Shown one piece after another: positions 44,342 to 53,580 of a stretch of DNA of 64,000 nucleotides. Made by a program: the position numbers and the translations under genes. The DNA comes from Gemmiger sp. An50 (lineage in GTDB: Bacteria; Bacillota; Clostridia; Oscillospirales; Ruminococcaceae). The stretch is from contig NZ_NFID01000001.1 in assembly GCF_002161595.1 (NCBI RefSeq), positions 342,725-406,724 on the forward strand, given 5' to 3'. Positions within the stretch are counted from its first letter, which is position 1. Each line of letters starts with the position of its first letter. The notes under the pieces were generated by a model. The model did not search any database. It saw nothing but the letters and a program-made list of their open reading frames with translations, and was not told the origin of the DNA.

Positions 44342-44954
44342 TTTCTCTTTCTCCTTTGCAGATCTCTTTAATCACAGTGTAAATCCAATCCGTCGCTTCG
44401 GCTCCTTCTGCAAGGAGCGCCGCCTTTTCATCTTCATTCAGCCTGCGGGAAAGCACCCGTATGGTTTTTTCATCCACATGTTCTTTTCCCAGGGTCTTTA
44501 ACGCCTGGATCACCAGGATCGTCATAGGCGACAGGCCCGTGACCTCTTTGTTGGTCCGGTGCTTAAATTCAATCTTTGTCTTATCCCATTCATAGGTTTT
44601 ATACGGTCCATCACTGATATAGGACCATACTGCCGTTACCTGAGTAGACAGCCCCAGCATATTTAATGCGGTATCTCCACAGGGAGCGATAGTCCAATGA
44701 TAGCATCTCGCCAGTGCTTTGGCAACCGCATCCGGGTCCGCCGCCACATATTCCCCAAGGAGCTTGCTGTATTTCGGCTTTTCAAAAACGCCTTTCAAAA
44801 TACGCCGGAGCGTCCCAGCCTGCACAAGCCGGTTCAGGTTCCTGCGTATGGTTTCGCTGTCCGCCACATCCGCAAAATCGGAAACAATAAAAATCGTGCC
44901 GTCAGGAGCCGCACCAATGCGGTTTTGAATCTCTTTCGCATAACCATTTGCCAT
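44334..44954 (-). CDS. abiEi: AbiEi-type antitoxin and autorepressor
   Basis: 206 residues. N-terminal winged helix (SDFADVADSETIRRNLNRLVQAGTLRRILKGVFEKP) and a C-terminal domain of the AbiEi/DUF6088 type. Start ATG after AAAGGAGG. It neutralises the AbiEii toxin and usually represses the operon through inverted repeats; one is present upstream (44968-45003). Confidence 0.9.
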   Translation of the reverse strand: MANGYAKEIQNRIGAAPDGTIFIVSDFADVADSETIRRNLNRLVQAGTLRRILKGVFEKPKYSKLLGEYVAADPDAVAKALARCYHWTIAPCGDTALNMLGLSTQVTAVWSYISDGPYKTYEWDKTKIEFKHRTNKEVTGLSPMTILVIQALKTLGKEHVDEKTIRVLSRRLNEDEKAALLAEGAEATDWIYTVIKEICKGEREND

Positions 44955-44967
44955 GCGTATCGCCTCC

Positions 44968-45003
44968 TTTTGTCCCGTTTATTATATATTATTCAGGACA
45001 AAA
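44968..45003 (-). promoter_or_regulatory. AbiE promoter with 8-bp inverted repeat
   Basis: TTTTGTCC and GGACAAAA are perfect 8-bp arms separated by 20 AT-only-like bases that contain TATAAT on the minus strand. The arms flank the -10 region, so binding would block transcription. Confidence 0.7.
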
Positions 45004-45083
45004 AAGCAATAGACCTGTCCCTTTTCCTAAAGGGTTCCCAAGAAATGACCTCTTTATACGTCATGGCAAAACAAAGGGTGATA

Positions 45084-45497
45084 TTATTCCCCCGTACTGC
45101 CAAAAGCGCCCGCGCCGCGTTGTCCGCCCAGGTCATTCACGAAATCCGCGATCACCACAGGCATGATGATAAGCTGCCCGATCCGGGAATCTTTCGCAAG
45201 CGTTTGAGTTTCATTTCCCACATTGCTTACAATGGCGTGGATCTCGCCCCGGTAGCCGGAATCCACAGGGGGCAGCTCACAGACCACCCCTTTTGCCGCC
45301 AGGCTGCTTCTGGGGAACACATAGGCGGCATAACCGTCCGGCACCTCCAGACCAAAGCCCAGCGGGATTTTGGCAATCCCGCCAGGCTCCAGGGTACAGT
45401 CAAAGGGCATATAGACATCCGCTCCGGCATCATTGGCGTGGGAACGGAGGGGACGGTGGTTCTCCGGCAGCCCGAAATCAATGATCCTGATCTTCAC
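45084..45497 (-). CDS. dut: dUTP diphosphatase
   Basis: 137 residues, GTG start after GGAGGCGG. All five trimeric dUTPase motifs are visible: DAGADVY, PRSSLAAKG, DSGYRGEIHAIVSN, RIGQLIIMP and the C-terminal GAFGSTG. It hydrolyses dUTP to dUMP, the substrate of the adjacent thymidylate synthase. It overlaps that gene by 4 bases. Confidence 0.95.
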   Translation of the reverse strand: MKIRIIDFGLPENHRPLRSHANDAGADVYMPFDCTLEPGGIAKIPLGFGLEVPDGYAAYVFPRSSLAAKGVVCELPPVDSGYRGEIHAIVSNVGNETQTLAKDSRIGQLIIMPVVIADFVNDLGGQRGAGAFGSTGE

Positions 45498-46237
45498 TGG
45501 CCGCCTCCTTCCAGTGCCGCGGGATAGTCCTGGCGCAGCAGGGTAAGAGGCAACGCCCCTTTTTCACACGGGCAGCCGCAGGACATATCTTTTTCCCGGC
45601 AGCCCTCCCGCTGGCAGAAGGGGCCGGTAAGCTCCGGGCTGAACAGTTCCGGGTCCAGCGCATACAGGTCTGTCCATATCTTCAGCAGAACAAAGCGTGT
45701 TTCATCCGTATTGCGGCGGCAAGTCCGCTGGCCGATCATGTGCTTCCACTGATAAGGCGTGGCGCTGATAATCAGCACATTGCGAAGGCTCTGCGGGGCA
45801 AGATACCCCGCGGCGTCCCTGGAAATCCCGCAGGCGCCTATATCCGCATAATGCTCCATGGCCGCCCGGCACTTTTTCAGGTAGAAGTCATGTACCCACT
45901 GGCTGGCCGTCAGGATCTCATAAGGCACCACAAAATCAGCCTGCCCCGCATAATTGCTGTACTGCAAAGAGGCGCTGATAAACTTGACCTCGTTTTGGTG
46001 CCGGGTGATCTGCGCCAGAAAACGCCTGCTGGCGCCCACAACCGCCACCGTGATAACCGAAAACTTCTGTACGGCGGGGTGAGGCAGAGAGGCAATCCGT
46101 TTAACCGTATCGGCAGTATAGGCTTTCTCATAAAGGGCCATAAGATCATCCATGGAATGGATCGCATGACCCCGCTGGGTAAGTCTTGCCGCAAACACCA
46201 TGTTTTTCTCGGCTTCCTGTACCGCAGTGCAATTCAA
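45494..46237 (-). CDS. thyX: FAD-dependent thymidylate synthase, divergent ThyX
   Basis: 247 residues. QITRHQNEVKFISASLQYSNY (77-96) replaces the usual RHRxxSxNxxSxRY motif: the RH and the S-x-x-Y end are kept, but spacing and middle differ. QRTCRRNTDETR is the C-terminal Arg cluster. A Cys-rich tail (CQREGCREKDMSCGCPC) near residue 210 is unusual and could bind metal. The start is TTG; an ATT at 46252 overlapping the previous stop would add MetKIL-like residues. Converts dUMP to dTMP. Confidence 0.85.
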   Translation of the reverse strand: MNCTAVQEAEKNMVFAARLTQRGHAIHSMDDLMALYEKAYTADTVKRIASLPHPAVQKFSVITVAVVGASRRFLAQITRHQNEVKFISASLQYSNYAGQADFVVPYEILTASQWVHDFYLKKCRAAMEHYADIGACGISRDAAGYLAPQSLRNVLIISATPYQWKHMIGQRTCRRNTDETRFVLLKIWTDLYALDPELFSPELTGPFCQREGCREKDMSCGCPCEKGALPLTLLRQDYPAALEGGGQ

Positions 46238-46247
46238 AATTTTAGTT

Positions 46248-46574
46248 TCAATCTGATTGATGTTCCAATTCCTCCTTTATCACAGCTTTTAGTAAAAACA
46301 GATAGTTGAGGCTGTCGGTGATCTTTTCCTCCCAGACAGCCAGCTCAAAAGTTTTCCGATCCGTAAAGCACATATCATAAATGGAGATGATGTGCTTTGC
46401 CATCATCCCGGCCAACGCACGCTGCGGGGTGCTGTCCTGAATCGCAGCCGCCGCTTTGAAGGCGCTGAGCCGGTCCGGGTTGTCGCCGGTATATTCTTTG
46501 GCCTTCTGAATCAGAAGCCCTTCACACTGCCGTACCTGTTTCCGGAAAACGGCCTGAAATTCTTTTTGTGTCAT
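46248..46574 (-). CDS. All-alpha MazG/Nmad1-like protein
   Basis: 108 residues, all helical. CEGLLIQKAKEYTGDNPDRLSAFKAAAAIQ, GMMAKHIISIYDM and EEKITDSLNYLFLLKAVI resemble phage proteins of the nucleotide-modification-associated or MazG-like pyrophosphatase group. Its position before ThyX and dUTPase in one operon supports a role in nucleotide pools. The assignment is by pattern only. Confidence 0.65.
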   Translation of the reverse strand: MTQKEFQAVFRKQVRQCEGLLIQKAKEYTGDNPDRLSAFKAAAAIQDSTPQRALAGMMAKHIISIYDMCFTDRKTFELAVWEEKITDSLNYLFLLKAVIKEELEHQSD

Positions 46575-46587
46575 AACTCACCCCGCT

Positions 46588-47070
46588 TTACGCCGTAGGC
46601 AGGTACACCCAATCGTGCATCAGGCACACGCTGGGTTCGTCCTCCCGTGGGATCAGCCGGAAGGCGCACTCGGAATACACCGTGCGCTTATCCTCAAATT
46701 CCATGTTGTATGCTTTATAAAAGCGGTATTCCAGGTTGGAGATCACGCACCGGAGCATTTGAAGGGCCTCCCGCTGGGAAGTGACAATACAATCCCGGTC
46801 AATGCTGCGTTTCAGGGCCAGAAGGGATTTATAAAGCTGCACTTCCGTCCGGTAAGGGCGGGCATACCGTTGATCCAGCCAGCCGCAGAAGGCCACCGGG
46901 CCGCTCTCGACCACATGCGCCTCCGGGTGGTGGAAGCCGTAGCTGTCCAGGTTTGCGGTATTCAGAAGGTAGAGCATTTCTTTCAGCTCCGCGCTGGGCA
47001 TATCGTAAAACCGCAGCATGGAGCGGTAGAGATGGACATATCCGGGAATGGGAACAATGTTATTTACCAT
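46588..47070 (-). CDS. ICE protein of unknown function
   Basis: 160 residues. Start ATG after ATGGAGG; a longer frame upstream lacks a ribosome site. Motifs: IPIPGYVHLYRSMLRFYDMP and VAFCGWLDQRYARPYRTEVQLYKSL. Soluble, no TM. First gene of the nucleotide-metabolism operon and following the adhesin gene by 70 bases. No family recognised with confidence. Confidence 0.7.
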   Translation of the reverse strand: MVNNIVPIPGYVHLYRSMLRFYDMPSAELKEMLYLLNTANLDSYGFHHPEAHVVESGPVAFCGWLDQRYARPYRTEVQLYKSLLALKRSIDRDCIVTSQREALQMLRCVISNLEYRFYKAYNMEFEDKRTVYSECAFRLIPREDEPSVCLMHDWVYLPTA

Positions 47071-47139
47071 TGCAAATCCTCCATATATAGAGATGGGCGC
47101 GGGAGCAGCCGGCATCCCGCGCCATCTTTCTAAAATCTG

Positions 47140-50100
47140 TTATTCAGTTACAGCTACCAGCCTGCCCATGACGATAAAGCGGTCAGCGCCGCCATTGGTA
47201 CAGGTGGAAAGGGTCAGCACCTTGTCGCTGGAAGTGACGGAAACGCCCGTTTCGATCACAGAACGCTCCTGCATTGCGGAAAGCCAGGTCGTATAAGCGC
47301 CGCTGTCTTTCCATTCCAGCGCCCAGGGAGAGGTTTCACTGCCGGATTCCTTCGGGCTTGCCACAAACGCGGAAAACACCTCGACCACATAGCCGCCCTC
47401 CGGCGTTACCAGGTACATTTCCGGGTGTTCGTCATAGTAAGCCTGCGCTTTGTATTCCACCAGCGTGGAGAACATGGAGCCGTCCCGCATGTTGTGCCCA
47501 TAGATGATCGTGTTGTTGTCGGAAAAATCCTCCGCGTTTTCATAGTCGATGAACAGACAGCCCACCTTGTTTGCCGTACCGTCATACAGGTGTTTCAGGT
47601 AGTAACTGTTATCCTCGCACTGGGCCACCGGGTACTGAATGACCGTACCGGGAAGCTCCAGCCACGCCTTGACATCCGGCCCCTGGGCCAGCAGGCTTTC
47701 AAAATCCACCGTGGGAAGGGAAACGGAGGAAGCGCCGGTTCCCTCCGGCGCCTCCGCGTTCTCTTTTTCCCCGTCCGTTTCTGCCGGGGTGACATATTCC
47801 GAAAGACCGGCATAGGTATCGGCGCTTTCCTTGTACTGGCCGATCTCCCGCGCCAGCATGAAGCCGCTGCCTACCGTCATGGCAATACAGATCAGAAGCG
47901 CGCCGGCTGCCGCTTTGCGGCGCCCGGTACTGGCCTTCTGTCCCTTTTTCTTGTAAGCGCACAGGAAAAGGGCAATGCCGCTGCCGACCACCGCTGCGCC
48001 CAGCACGCCGATCCAGATATACAGGTTATAATCATCGCCTGTCTGCGGGACCGGCTTGGAAGGATTGGAAGGCGTTGCCGGGCTATCCGGGTTATCCGGC
48101 GTATCAGGCGTTTCCGGGGTTTCTTCCTCCGGCTTTTCATTAAAGAAGCTCACCTCGGCAGTTTCATCGGCTTTGATCTCCACCGTGGCGCCATCCGGGA
48201 TGATATAGTCCTCACTGGCCTTATTTTTCACCTCGGTCACAGTATATTTGCCCACACGCAGCCCTTCAATCAGGATGATACCGTCCTCCGGGCTTGTGAA
48301 GGTCTCGCAGTAGGTGCCATCTTCACTTTTCACCTCAAAGGCAAAGCCGTCCTTGCGACCATCACTGGAATCCTTCGTGATTTTCAGGTTTCCGCGGTAC
48401 GCCTCATTGACAAATCCGCGGCCGGATTCGCCATTTTCCACAACGACAACCTGCCCGTCCGTGATGATCTCAAAGTAATAAGCATTGGGGTCCAGCTTGT
48501 GGCCTTCCGGGGCGGTTTTCTCTTTGACAAAATAGCCCTTCGCCAAAAGGCCGCTCATTTCATGGAACCCTTCATCGGTTTCCGTCAGCTCCCCAATCAG
48601 GGCGTCGCCTTCATCAAATGCCTTATCGCCGTTGGTGTCCTCGTAAAGCTCAAAGACGGCGCCAGGCAGCCGGTGGAGGAACGGGTTGTCTGCGGAATCC
48701 TCGCCGGTATCGTCAGCAGCGTTTTCTTCCGTCTTGCCAGCCTCACTTTCGGAAGCGTTTTCCCCTTCCTCCTGGATAGACTTCAATTCGTCCACAGCCT
48801 CGGTCTTGATAACCTGCACCGTACCGTGGATCAGGGTATTGTCGATCTCAATTTCAATGGCCTGCCCATCGGTGCCGATATAGACATGGTGCTGTTCCGG
48901 GCTGATGGAGTACAGGGCCGAAGGGCTGGCAATCTCCTTGATGATCCAATGGCCGAAAGGCACGTCCTCAAAGGAGAAGGCGCCGTTTTCCCCGGAAGTC
49001 GTCACCAGCAGGGCATTTTCCTCGGTAAATTCTTCCGTGCCGGGAGCAAACAGGCCGATCAGCGCGCCCTCCAGGGTAAGGTCCTCACCGCCTTCGGGGT
49101 CCTCGCCGTATTTCACGCCGTCAATACGCCCGCGGATCATCTCATTGGAAATGGCCTCGCCGTCATTGACCGCAATCGTAACCAGAGCGGTTTCCTGCCC
49201 GGCATACGCAAAGACTACCGGGTACTGCTGATCGGAAAGTACAAATGCCTCATTGGTGGCGCGCTCCTGGACATAGAAGCTGCCAAAAGGCAGGTCGGAG
49301 GCAAAGGCAGCCGAATACTGGCCGGGCGCGTCCTCCACCGGCGCAACCGCCACGACTTCCAGAAGCCCGCCTGCCGGAATCACGCTGCCGTCCAGGGCAG
49401 TCAGGTCCTCCGAAGCGTACAGGCCAAAGGAAATATCCTTGTATTCCTCGCCAAGCCCAATGCCAAAGGTTCCGTCCGTTTCCAGGGATTTCAGAAGGTC
49501 GATCTCCACCTTCTGGCGTTCATCATAAAGCCCGATGGCCGCCTGGGTGATCTCTACCTCCTGACCGGCATAGGTAAGCTCGGTATAAACTGGCGTGGGG
49601 TCCAGCACCATGCCCTCCGGCGCTTGGCGTTCCTCCAGACGGTAGCGGCCCAGGTATTGCGGTTCGCTGACCGCCGTTCCGTCCTCCCCGGTGGTAAGGG
49701 TAGCGACTACCGTATCTTTTGCCACCCGCAGCGTGCCGTCGCCGGTATAAATATCTTCATCGGCAATCAGGTCGTACACAGCTCCAGGCTGTCCAACTAC
49801 CTCATAAACCGGCTGATAGAAGCCATCGTTTTCCTGCACGCTGGCAAAAGCCTCGCCGGATTTGCTGATGGTGAGCTGGGCTTTCTGCGGCTGGTTGTAC
49901 TGTACGACGGTAACGACCGCCTCGGAACCATCTACTGTGAAAGGCACCGGCTCGTCAGAAAGGACATACCCTTCCGGGGCTGTTACTTCGTAAAGTTCAA
50001 ATTCGTGGGCGGGCAGCGGCTCCGGCAGCATCAGCCAGCCTTCATCCGAAGTGTAAAATACGTCAATGGTTTCAGGGTTGGGATAGTAGATCTCCTGGCT

Positions 50101-52101
50101 GATAAATTCGCCGGTGGTAAGGTCTTTAATACGGAAGCCCGTACCGGCCATAGGAATGATCTCACCGGTTTCCGCGTCTCGTTTTTCCACACGCACCCTT
50201 GCAGTGATGGCGTCATTGTTCAGGATATAGGAGTAGGTCTTTCCGTTCTCGCTGATAAATACCGTGAAATCCGGCACAAAGGCTTTATCGTCCTCGCCTG
50301 CGGTCTGATGGACGGTATAGCGGCCATAGGGCATATCCTTGGAGGCGGCAAAGCCGTCCGCATCTGTCGTCAGGATGTCCCGCTCGCTTTCTTTGGCGTT
50401 TTCATAACTGCCCGCGCTTGTCAGATAAACTTCAAATACCGCGCCTTCCTCCGGCTTTTCCACCATACCGGCATTGGCGTCGTCACTGTGTTCCCCGTCC
50501 GATACATCCGGGTCCGGGTCATCGGTATGCTTTACAAGCTGGATATTGCCGCGGATCACCGTTTCCGGCAGCGTATTTTCCGTGGTATTCATCTCGATTT
50601 CATAAAGGGAAGGAGAAGCGCCCACCTCATGTACCGTTTCATCCAGCAGGTAGCCGGGGCTTGGGGAAATCTCCTGCAAGGTCCAGTCATCCCCGCAAGG
50701 ATAGTAGCCGGTGGCAAAGCTGCCGTCCGGCCCGGTGGTAAAGGTATCTACAAGCTCCCCGCCTTTATACAGGCCATAGACGGCTCCCGCAAGGGAAGCG
50801 TCCCCCTGAGCCTCGCCGGTTTCCGCATCTACCTTGTGGCCTTCCACGCGGAACTTCTTCAGGATATTGGAAAACTGGACACTGGCGGTCTGGCCGCTCT
50901 CAATGGTGATATACTGTGCGGCAGGCGTCACATAGCGGTCAATGGGCTGCTCTGTTACAAGATAGGTGCCGGGCAGAAGATCCAGGGAGACCATGCCGTC
51001 CGCGCCGGTGACAACCGATTCCTCCACGCCGTTGCCGCTGATGGTAAAAGGAATCCCCTCAACAATGCCGTCCTCGCTGGTCTTTACGATCTTTGCCTTG
51101 CCATAGGTTTCCGTCTTGATCTGCATATAGAAGGAAACGGGGTCTTTGGCGCCCGTCATCATGGTCTGCCAGCCCTCGCGCCCCCAGATCAGCATGGCCT
51201 CACCGATAGGCACATTTTTGCGGAATTGGAGCGCCACCGGGGATTCCAGCATTTCCTTGCTGGTAAAGGTGTAGCTGTTGCCGCTGCGGGTCACGGAGAT
51301 CCCGCTTGCAGTAAGGGCCTCCAGGTCGATATTCAAGTTGTTGGCATCGGTCAGCGTCAGGGTATAAACCTTTGCGTTGGAATCCCATTTCAGTTCATGC
51401 ACCGGGGCGCTTTCCGCAGTAGCACCGGCAAAAGAAGGAATGGTAGAATGGGAAGCGATCTGGTCCAGAATCCAGTAATAGACCTGTTCAGCAGGCCGTC
51501 CCTGCACAATGCGGAAGAAGGTGTTTTCCGCAACACTTCCATTGTCGTGGCGGCTGGTGGCGTCGCTGCGGAGCTGCTGCTGGTATTCCCAAATGATACA
51601 CTGCGCCGCCATGTACCAGTCATCGGCATTGATACCGGCCATGGGGAGCGAAGCCCCAGGCTGCCAGCCATACAGGGAGGCCAGCATGATCCCGCGCCGG
51701 GAAGCCTCCGGCAACTGGTTGAAATACTGGCTGTTATCCGTCTGCTCGGAATAATAGCCATCGTCCGAATCACCGAACCGGATGCCGCTCTCAATGCAGT
51801 ACACCCAGCGGAAGCCGCCGCCATCCGTGTTCAGCACATAATGGCGGTAGGCCACATTCCCGCCGTGATACACATAGGAAGTGGAACCGTCATCATGGTA
51901 GGTCATCGTGTAATAGCCCGAAGGGGAATAATAGGGCTGGCCGTCAGAGCTGATGACCGTATCGCCATAAGCGGAGCTGGCCTGCTGGCCTTCCGAAGCC
52001 GCAAACGCACTGACGGGAAAGATCCCTACCAAAAGCAGCAGACAAAGAAAACCGGCCAGAAGCCGGGAAAGGCCATGGCCGCGCATAGATTTTGTATTCA
52101 A
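47140..52101 (-). CDS. Thioester/SpaA adhesin fused to class B sortase
   Basis: 1653-residue surface polyprotein, TTG start after GAGGA (Met6 alternative). Order: signal peptide (8-34); thioester-type domain with Cys102 (VYCIESG) and Gln167 (AQCIIW); about ten SpaA/Cna-B repeats, each with a conserved Lys near the start and E-x-x-A-P-x-G-Y-type ends; Pro/Asp linker; sorting motif VPQTG (1351-1355) and TM (1360-1383) with KKKG stop; a second TM (1397-1416); then a sortase B domain (from about 1460) with His1536 (YGHN), Cys1634 (LSTC) and Arg1641. Signal-anchor topology puts both the adhesin and the sortase outside. It would bind surfaces covalently during mating, and the sortase may act on its own sorting motif. 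Confidence 0.92.
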   Translation of the reverse strand: MNTKSMRGHGLSRLLAGFLCLLLLVGIFPVSAFAASEGQQASSAYGDTVISSDGQPYYSPSGYYTMTYHDDGSTSYVYHGGNVAYRHYVLNTDGGGFRWVYCIESGIRFGDSDDGYYSEQTDNSQYFNQLPEASRRGIMLASLYGWQPGASLPMAGINADDWYMAAQCIIWEYQQQLRSDATSRHDNGSVAENTFFRIVQGRPAEQVYYWILDQIASHSTIPSFAGATAESAPVHELKWDSNAKVYTLTLTDANNLNIDLEALTASGISVTRSGNSYTFTSKEMLESPVALQFRKNVPIGEAMLIWGREGWQTMMTGAKDPVSFYMQIKTETYGKAKIVKTSEDGIVEGIPFTISGNGVEESVVTGADGMVSLDLLPGTYLVTEQPIDRYVTPAAQYITIESGQTASVQFSNILKKFRVEGHKVDAETGEAQGDASLAGAVYGLYKGGELVDTFTTGPDGSFATGYYPCGDDWTLQEISPSPGYLLDETVHEVGASPSLYEIEMNTTENTLPETVIRGNIQLVKHTDDPDPDVSDGEHSDDANAGMVEKPEEGAVFEVYLTSAGSYENAKESERDILTTDADGFAASKDMPYGRYTVHQTAGEDDKAFVPDFTVFISENGKTYSYILNNDAITARVRVEKRDAETGEIIPMAGTGFRIKDLTTGEFISQEIYYPNPETIDVFYTSDEGWLMLPEPLPAHEFELYEVTAPEGYVLSDEPVPFTVDGSEAVVTVVQYNQPQKAQLTISKSGEAFASVQENDGFYQPVYEVVGQPGAVYDLIADEDIYTGDGTLRVAKDTVVATLTTGEDGTAVSEPQYLGRYRLEERQAPEGMVLDPTPVYTELTYAGQEVEITQAAIGLYDERQKVEIDLLKSLETDGTFGIGLGEEYKDISFGLYASEDLTALDGSVIPAGGLLEVVAVAPVEDAPGQYSAAFASDLPFGSFYVQERATNEAFVLSDQQYPVVFAYAGQETALVTIAVNDGEAISNEMIRGRIDGVKYGEDPEGGEDLTLEGALIGLFAPGTEEFTEENALLVTTSGENGAFSFEDVPFGHWIIKEIASPSALYSISPEQHHVYIGTDGQAIEIEIDNTLIHGTVQVIKTEAVDELKSIQEEGENASESEAGKTEENAADDTGEDSADNPFLHRLPGAVFELYEDTNGDKAFDEGDALIGELTETDEGFHEMSGLLAKGYFVKEKTAPEGHKLDPNAYYFEIITDGQVVVVENGESGRGFVNEAYRGNLKITKDSSDGRKDGFAFEVKSEDGTYCETFTSPEDGIILIEGLRVGKYTVTEVKNKASEDYIIPDGATVEIKADETAEVSFFNEKPEEETPETPDTPDNPDSPATPSNPSKPVPQTGDDYNLYIWIGVLGAAVVGSGIALFLCAYKKKGQKASTGRRKAAAGALLICIAMTVGSGFMLAREIGQYKESADTYAGLSEYVTPAETDGEKENAEAPEGTGASSVSLPTVDFESLLAQGPDVKAWLELPGTVIQYPVAQCEDNSYYLKHLYDGTANKVGCLFIDYENAEDFSDNNTIIYGHNMRDGSMFSTLVEYKAQAYYDEHPEMYLVTPEGGYVVEVFSAFVASPKESGSETSPWALEWKDSGAYTTWLSAMQERSVIETGVSVTSSDKVLTLSTCTNGGADRFIVMGRLVAVTE

Positions 52102-52152
52102 GCTGTAATCCTCACTTTCATAAAATTTGTTTGGGAAACGGAAAGGACGGCG

Positions 52153-53316
52153 TTATCTGCCGTCCTTTGTGGGTTCTTCGTCCTCGTCATAAGAAAGATC
52201 ATCGCTGTACGCCAAATCCTGCTCATAATCTTCCCCGTAACCGTCATCCTCGAACTCGTCCTCGTCCATAGCCGCCTGCTGTTTCGGGCGCACGATCTTG
52301 AAGTAATAACCCAGCCCGCCAGCGACCACAAGAGCGATCACCAGGAAGATAATCATGCCGGTATTGCCGCCGGATTTCTCCGTCTCGGCTTCCGGCTGCT
52401 CGGTTTCCTCCGGCGCCGGTTCTTCCGTCACTTTCCCCAGGCAGCCGTTCAGGTCATTTTTGCAGACCGGGCAATCGGTATTCACCGCGCCCGCCTCGCA
52501 TTTTTCCGTACAGTTACAGGTGACAACCTCAATGGCGCTTTCGCTGCCATTATCCTGCTGGGCCAGGGACAGCAGATCTTCCTCCGTAACGCCATTCAGG
52601 AAGTAGACGTTTTCCGAATCCCGCTTCCCGTCAATGATAAGGTAAAACACATTTCCGTCCGCGGTGGTGATGGTATAAAACTGCTTATCATCTTCCTGCT
52701 CGGTGGCTGAGTCCAGGACCGTGCCGGTGCCTTCCGGGGTAAATGCCCCTTCCGGCACAGCCGATTCCGTTTCGTCCTCCGTATCAGAGCTTTCAGAAGA
52801 AGCCTCTGTTTCTGCCTGGGAGGTCGAAGGGGTCTCGGCGGCCTGGCTGCTTTCCGAATTGCCGGAAGCATTGTTTGATGAAGGAGAAGGCGCGGGCGTT
52901 TGGGAAGGCGCGGCCTGCGTTTCCCCACTGGAAGATTGGGGCGCAGCAGAAGAAGCCGCCTGGGTCTGCGCCGGTTCCTCATAATAAGGGTTATCCAGCT
53001 TTACCTCTTTGGAGCGGTTGCCGGAATAGTCCACCGCGTAAACCGTCACTTCTTTGCCGTCCCCGGCGTAATCCTTCAAGGCTACGGTCCCCTTGCCGTT
53101 GACAAGGCTGTTGATACGGGTGTCATCCACATACACCGCCTCCACGCCGGACATATCATCGCTGGCCTCCACTGCCAGTTTGTCGTTATTTAATGTAGCG
53201 GAAAGGGTGGGCGGCGTAGTATCGCTGCCCGTGGAAGCGTAAGCGGTGACGGGCAAAGCAATGGCGCTCATGCAAAGCACAAGCGCCGCCAGAACATTCC
53301 TCACTTTATTCTTCAT
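52153..53316 (-). CDS. DUF4366-type exported ICE protein
   Basis: 387 residues. Signal peptide (1-28), an Ig-like beta domain (TPPTLSATLNNDKLAVEASDDMSGV) to about 110, a Ser/Pro/Gln-rich linker, the DUF4366 core (FYTITTADGNVFYLIIDGKRDSENVYFLNG) and a CNCTEKCEAGAVNTDCPVC Cys cluster. It ends with a TM and an acidic cytoplasmic tail. Typical neighbour of DUF4315 and the cell-wall hydrolase in Tn1549-like ICEs; probably part of the mating channel's outer face. Confidence 0.88.
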   Translation of the reverse strand: MKNKVRNVLAALVLCMSAIALPVTAYASTGSDTTPPTLSATLNNDKLAVEASDDMSGVEAVYVDDTRINSLVNGKGTVALKDYAGDGKEVTVYAVDYSGNRSKEVKLDNPYYEEPAQTQAASSAAPQSSSGETQAAPSQTPAPSPSSNNASGNSESSQAAETPSTSQAETEASSESSDTEDETESAVPEGAFTPEGTGTVLDSATEQEDDKQFYTITTADGNVFYLIIDGKRDSENVYFLNGVTEEDLLSLAQQDNGSESAIEVVTCNCTEKCEAGAVNTDCPVCKNDLNGCLGKVTEEPAPEETEQPEAETEKSGGNTGMIIFLVIALVVAGGLGYYFKIVRPKQQAAMDEDEFEDDGYGEDYEQDLAYSDDLSYDEDEEPTKDGR

Positions 53317-53563
53317 GGCCGGCCTCCTGTTCTCCCGCAGGCGGGGCAGCCTCCGGGATCGTGAGGGTGCCCGCCCTGTGCGCTTTCAAAAATTCTGCCA
53401 GCTCCTTCGGGGTGAGGTGGAAATCACGGCCAATATCGCCGTAATCCTCGTTCTCCAGCCGGGTCTTTTCCTCTTTGAAAAGCTCCAGCTTTTTTTGCAG
53501 GTCTGCGATTTTCTTTTCCGTTTTTTCTATATCCCTTGCGAGTTTGTCAATTTTGGGATTCAA
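53306..53563 (-). CDS. DUF4315 protein
   Basis: 85 residues. An N-terminal coiled coil (KIDKLARDIEKTEKKIADLQKKLELF) is followed by DIGRDFHLTPKELAEFLKAHRAG. This is the standard DUF4315 layout. It overlaps the DUF4366 gene by 11 bases. Function unknown; always found in the conjugation module. Confidence 0.88.
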   Translation of the reverse strand: MNPKIDKLARDIEKTEKKIADLQKKLELFKEEKTRLENEDYGDIGRDFHLTPKELAEFLKAHRAGTLTIPEAAPPAGEQEAGHEE

Positions 53564-53580
53564 TTTATTACCTCCGATCT

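Noticed and set aside
47425..52710. A plus-strand open frame of more than 1,700 codons
   Set aside because: It lies exactly opposite the adhesin-sortase gene, has no signal peptide, domain or ribosome site, and follows from the repetitive GC-rich codon use of the real gene.
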